Shown one piece after another: positions 63,315 to 64,000 of a stretch of 64,000 nt of DNA. Where the stretch lies: assembly GCF_025961575.1 (NCBI RefSeq), contig NZ_JAOQNX010000025.1, forward strand, positions 17,770 to 81,769, in the 5' to 3' direction. Origin of the DNA: Rhodoblastus acidophilus. Its GTDB lineage: Bacteria > Pseudomonadota > Alphaproteobacteria > Rhizobiales > Beijerinckiaceae. Made by a program: the position numbers and the translations under genes. Every line of letters begins with the position of its first letter. Position 1 is the first letter of the stretch. The notes beneath the pieces were generated by a model, which saw only the letters and a list, made by a program, of their open reading frames with translations, had not been told where the DNA came from and made no database searches.

Positions 63315-63854
63315 ATGCGTGCTTTGGCTCTGGCTGCGGCAATGGTGGCGATGTCGGCGTTTTCGGCGTCAGCCCATGGCCCGACGCGCCAGAAAATCGT
63401 CGAGACCGTGGAGATCGACAAGCCCGTCGAAAAAGTCTGGGCGGTGATGGGGAATTTCGACGCTTTGTCCAAATGGCATCCGGTCGTCGCCTCCAGCGTC
63501 GCCGACAAGGGCAATGAGGTCGGCTCCGTGCGCCATCTCGTGCTGAAGGCGCCGGGCGATCCGAGTTTTGATGAGGTCTTGGACAAATACGACGCGGCGG
63601 GCCACAGCTACAAATACGAAATCCCCAAGGTCGATCCAAAAGTTCTGCCGGTGAACAATTACACCTCGACGATTACCGTGCTCGACAATGGCAAGGGCGG
63701 CTCGACCGTGGAATGGAAGGGGGCGTTCTATCGCGGCTACATGCTCAACGATCCCCCGGAAGAGCTGAACGACGAGAATTCGGTGAAAGCGGTGCGCGGC
63801 GTTTACCGCGCGGGATTGGACAATCTGAAAAAGATCGTCGAAGCCGCGCCGTAA
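63315..63854 (+). CDS. MxaD-like secreted SRPBCC protein
   Basis: This is a 179-residue protein with a signal peptide (MRALALAAAMVAMSAFSASA, cleavage near 20) and a START/Bet v1-like fold. Motifs HGPTRQKIVETVEIDKPVEK, WAVMGNFDALSKWHPVVASS, LPVNNYTSTI and VEWKGAFYRG are those of MxaD, a periplasmic protein encoded in methanol dehydrogenase (mxa) clusters. No mxaF or xoxF is in the window, so it is an orphan paralogue or the edge of a distant cluster. GGGAGG precedes the ATG. It suggests a methylotrophic host but does not prove one. Confidence 0.8.
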   Translation: MRALALAAAMVAMSAFSASAHGPTRQKIVETVEIDKPVEKVWAVMGNFDALSKWHPVVASSVADKGNEVGSVRHLVLKAPGDPSFDEVLDKYDAAGHSYKYEIPKVDPKVLPVNNYTSTITVLDNGKGGSTVEWKGAFYRGYMLNDPPEELNDENSVKAVRGVYRAGLDNLKKIVEAAP

Positions 63855-63865
63855 TGGTCGCGTCC

Positions 63866-63912
63866 GTGGACCGCCCTCGCCCTTCGAGACGGCCCCTGCC
63901 GGGGCCTCCTCA
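63866..63912 (+). repeat. Dispersed repeat copy 2, apparently interrupted
   Basis: GTGGACCGCCCTCG, TTCGAGACGG and a GGCCCC-TGCC-GGGGCC palindrome follow the pattern of 35655-35710. The copy stops matching after CCTCCTCA, where copy 1 continues CCATGAGG. The remaining bases to 64000 (GAGGCTGTGACTTAATC onward) have no gene that I can support and may begin another element. Confidence 0.7.
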
Positions 63913-64000
63913 GAGGCTGTGACTTAATCTCTGTCCCTTCGCTTGTCTGATGAGTTGGGTGTGGGGACAACCAGCGTGCTTGCGGGGTCCCTCTTGTCAG

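Overview
The window is 64 kb of GC-rich (roughly two-thirds G+C), densely packed chromosomal DNA. It looks like an alphaproteobacterium of the order Hyphomicrobiales and most likely a methylotroph or methanotroph (Methylocystis/Methylosinus-like). The basis is the family content: a TIGR02301 protein, an alphaproteobacterial-type 17-kDa-family lipoprotein, a PdxH-NUDIX operon, a Pls/PosA-type synthetase, MeaB, AcuI, PpdK, and at the right edge a secreted SRPBCC protein that resembles MxaD of methanol-oxidising bacteria. The taxonomic assignment is inference. Coding density is high, many neighbours overlap by ATGA/GTGA/TTGA, and palindromic repeats occupy most of the larger gaps.

Left end (1-2.1 kb): a tRNA-Leu(UAA) gene split by a 241-nt group I intron at the anticodon, a tyrosine recombinase, and then a detached 3' half of a second tRNA-Leu(UAA). 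This is an integration site, either the end of a larger element or its remnant. It is followed by a small protein resembling the C-terminus of a TacA-type antitoxin, translationally coupled to a DnaJ/CbpA-like co-chaperone.

2-11 kb: housekeeping. DnaJ-like protein, 17-kDa-family lipoprotein, pdxH-nudix-TIGR02301 operon, a small protein behind a CtrA-like site, a fused sigma-70-like/anti-sigma-like protein, fabI plus a histidine phosphatase, a secreted protein of unknown function, and a TyrA-family dehydrogenase.

11-24.8 kb: envelope and accessory functions. A classical autotransporter, a 40-aa lipoprotein, an SDR oxidoreductase, a 1,347-aa Pls/PosA-like synthetase, MarR and amidase, AcuI, a DUF4160/DUF2442-HTH pair that looks like a toxin-antitoxin module, and a small lytic transglycosylase.

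24.7-37.5 kb: an FAD-linked 2-hydroxyacid dehydrogenase, two RNA methyltransferases (TrmA/RlmD family and TlyA) read together, a CorA-like membrane protein, dxs and ppdK. Then comes a 1.1-kb gene-free region with a 50-bp perfect inverted repeat enclosing a near-consensus parS site, followed by YjbQ and MeaB.

37.6-48.3 kb: metal and drug export. A cysteine-rich small protein and CusB-CusA-CusF copper/silver efflux genes run rightwards. They converge head-on with a leftward five-gene operon (TetR-HlyD-ABC-permease-permease) that matches the cecR-ybhGFSR layout and has a visible promoter with an operator between its -35 and -10.

48.6-64 kb: a small secreted protein, an E. coli-type UDP-glucose dehydrogenase whose stop codon lies in an expanded palindrome array, a fadA-fadN-fadE beta-oxidation operon, a thioesterase, two small secreted proteins, a UvrD/PcrA helicase with an AsmA protein, and the MxaD-like protein. 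A dispersed repeat follows in the last 140 bases.
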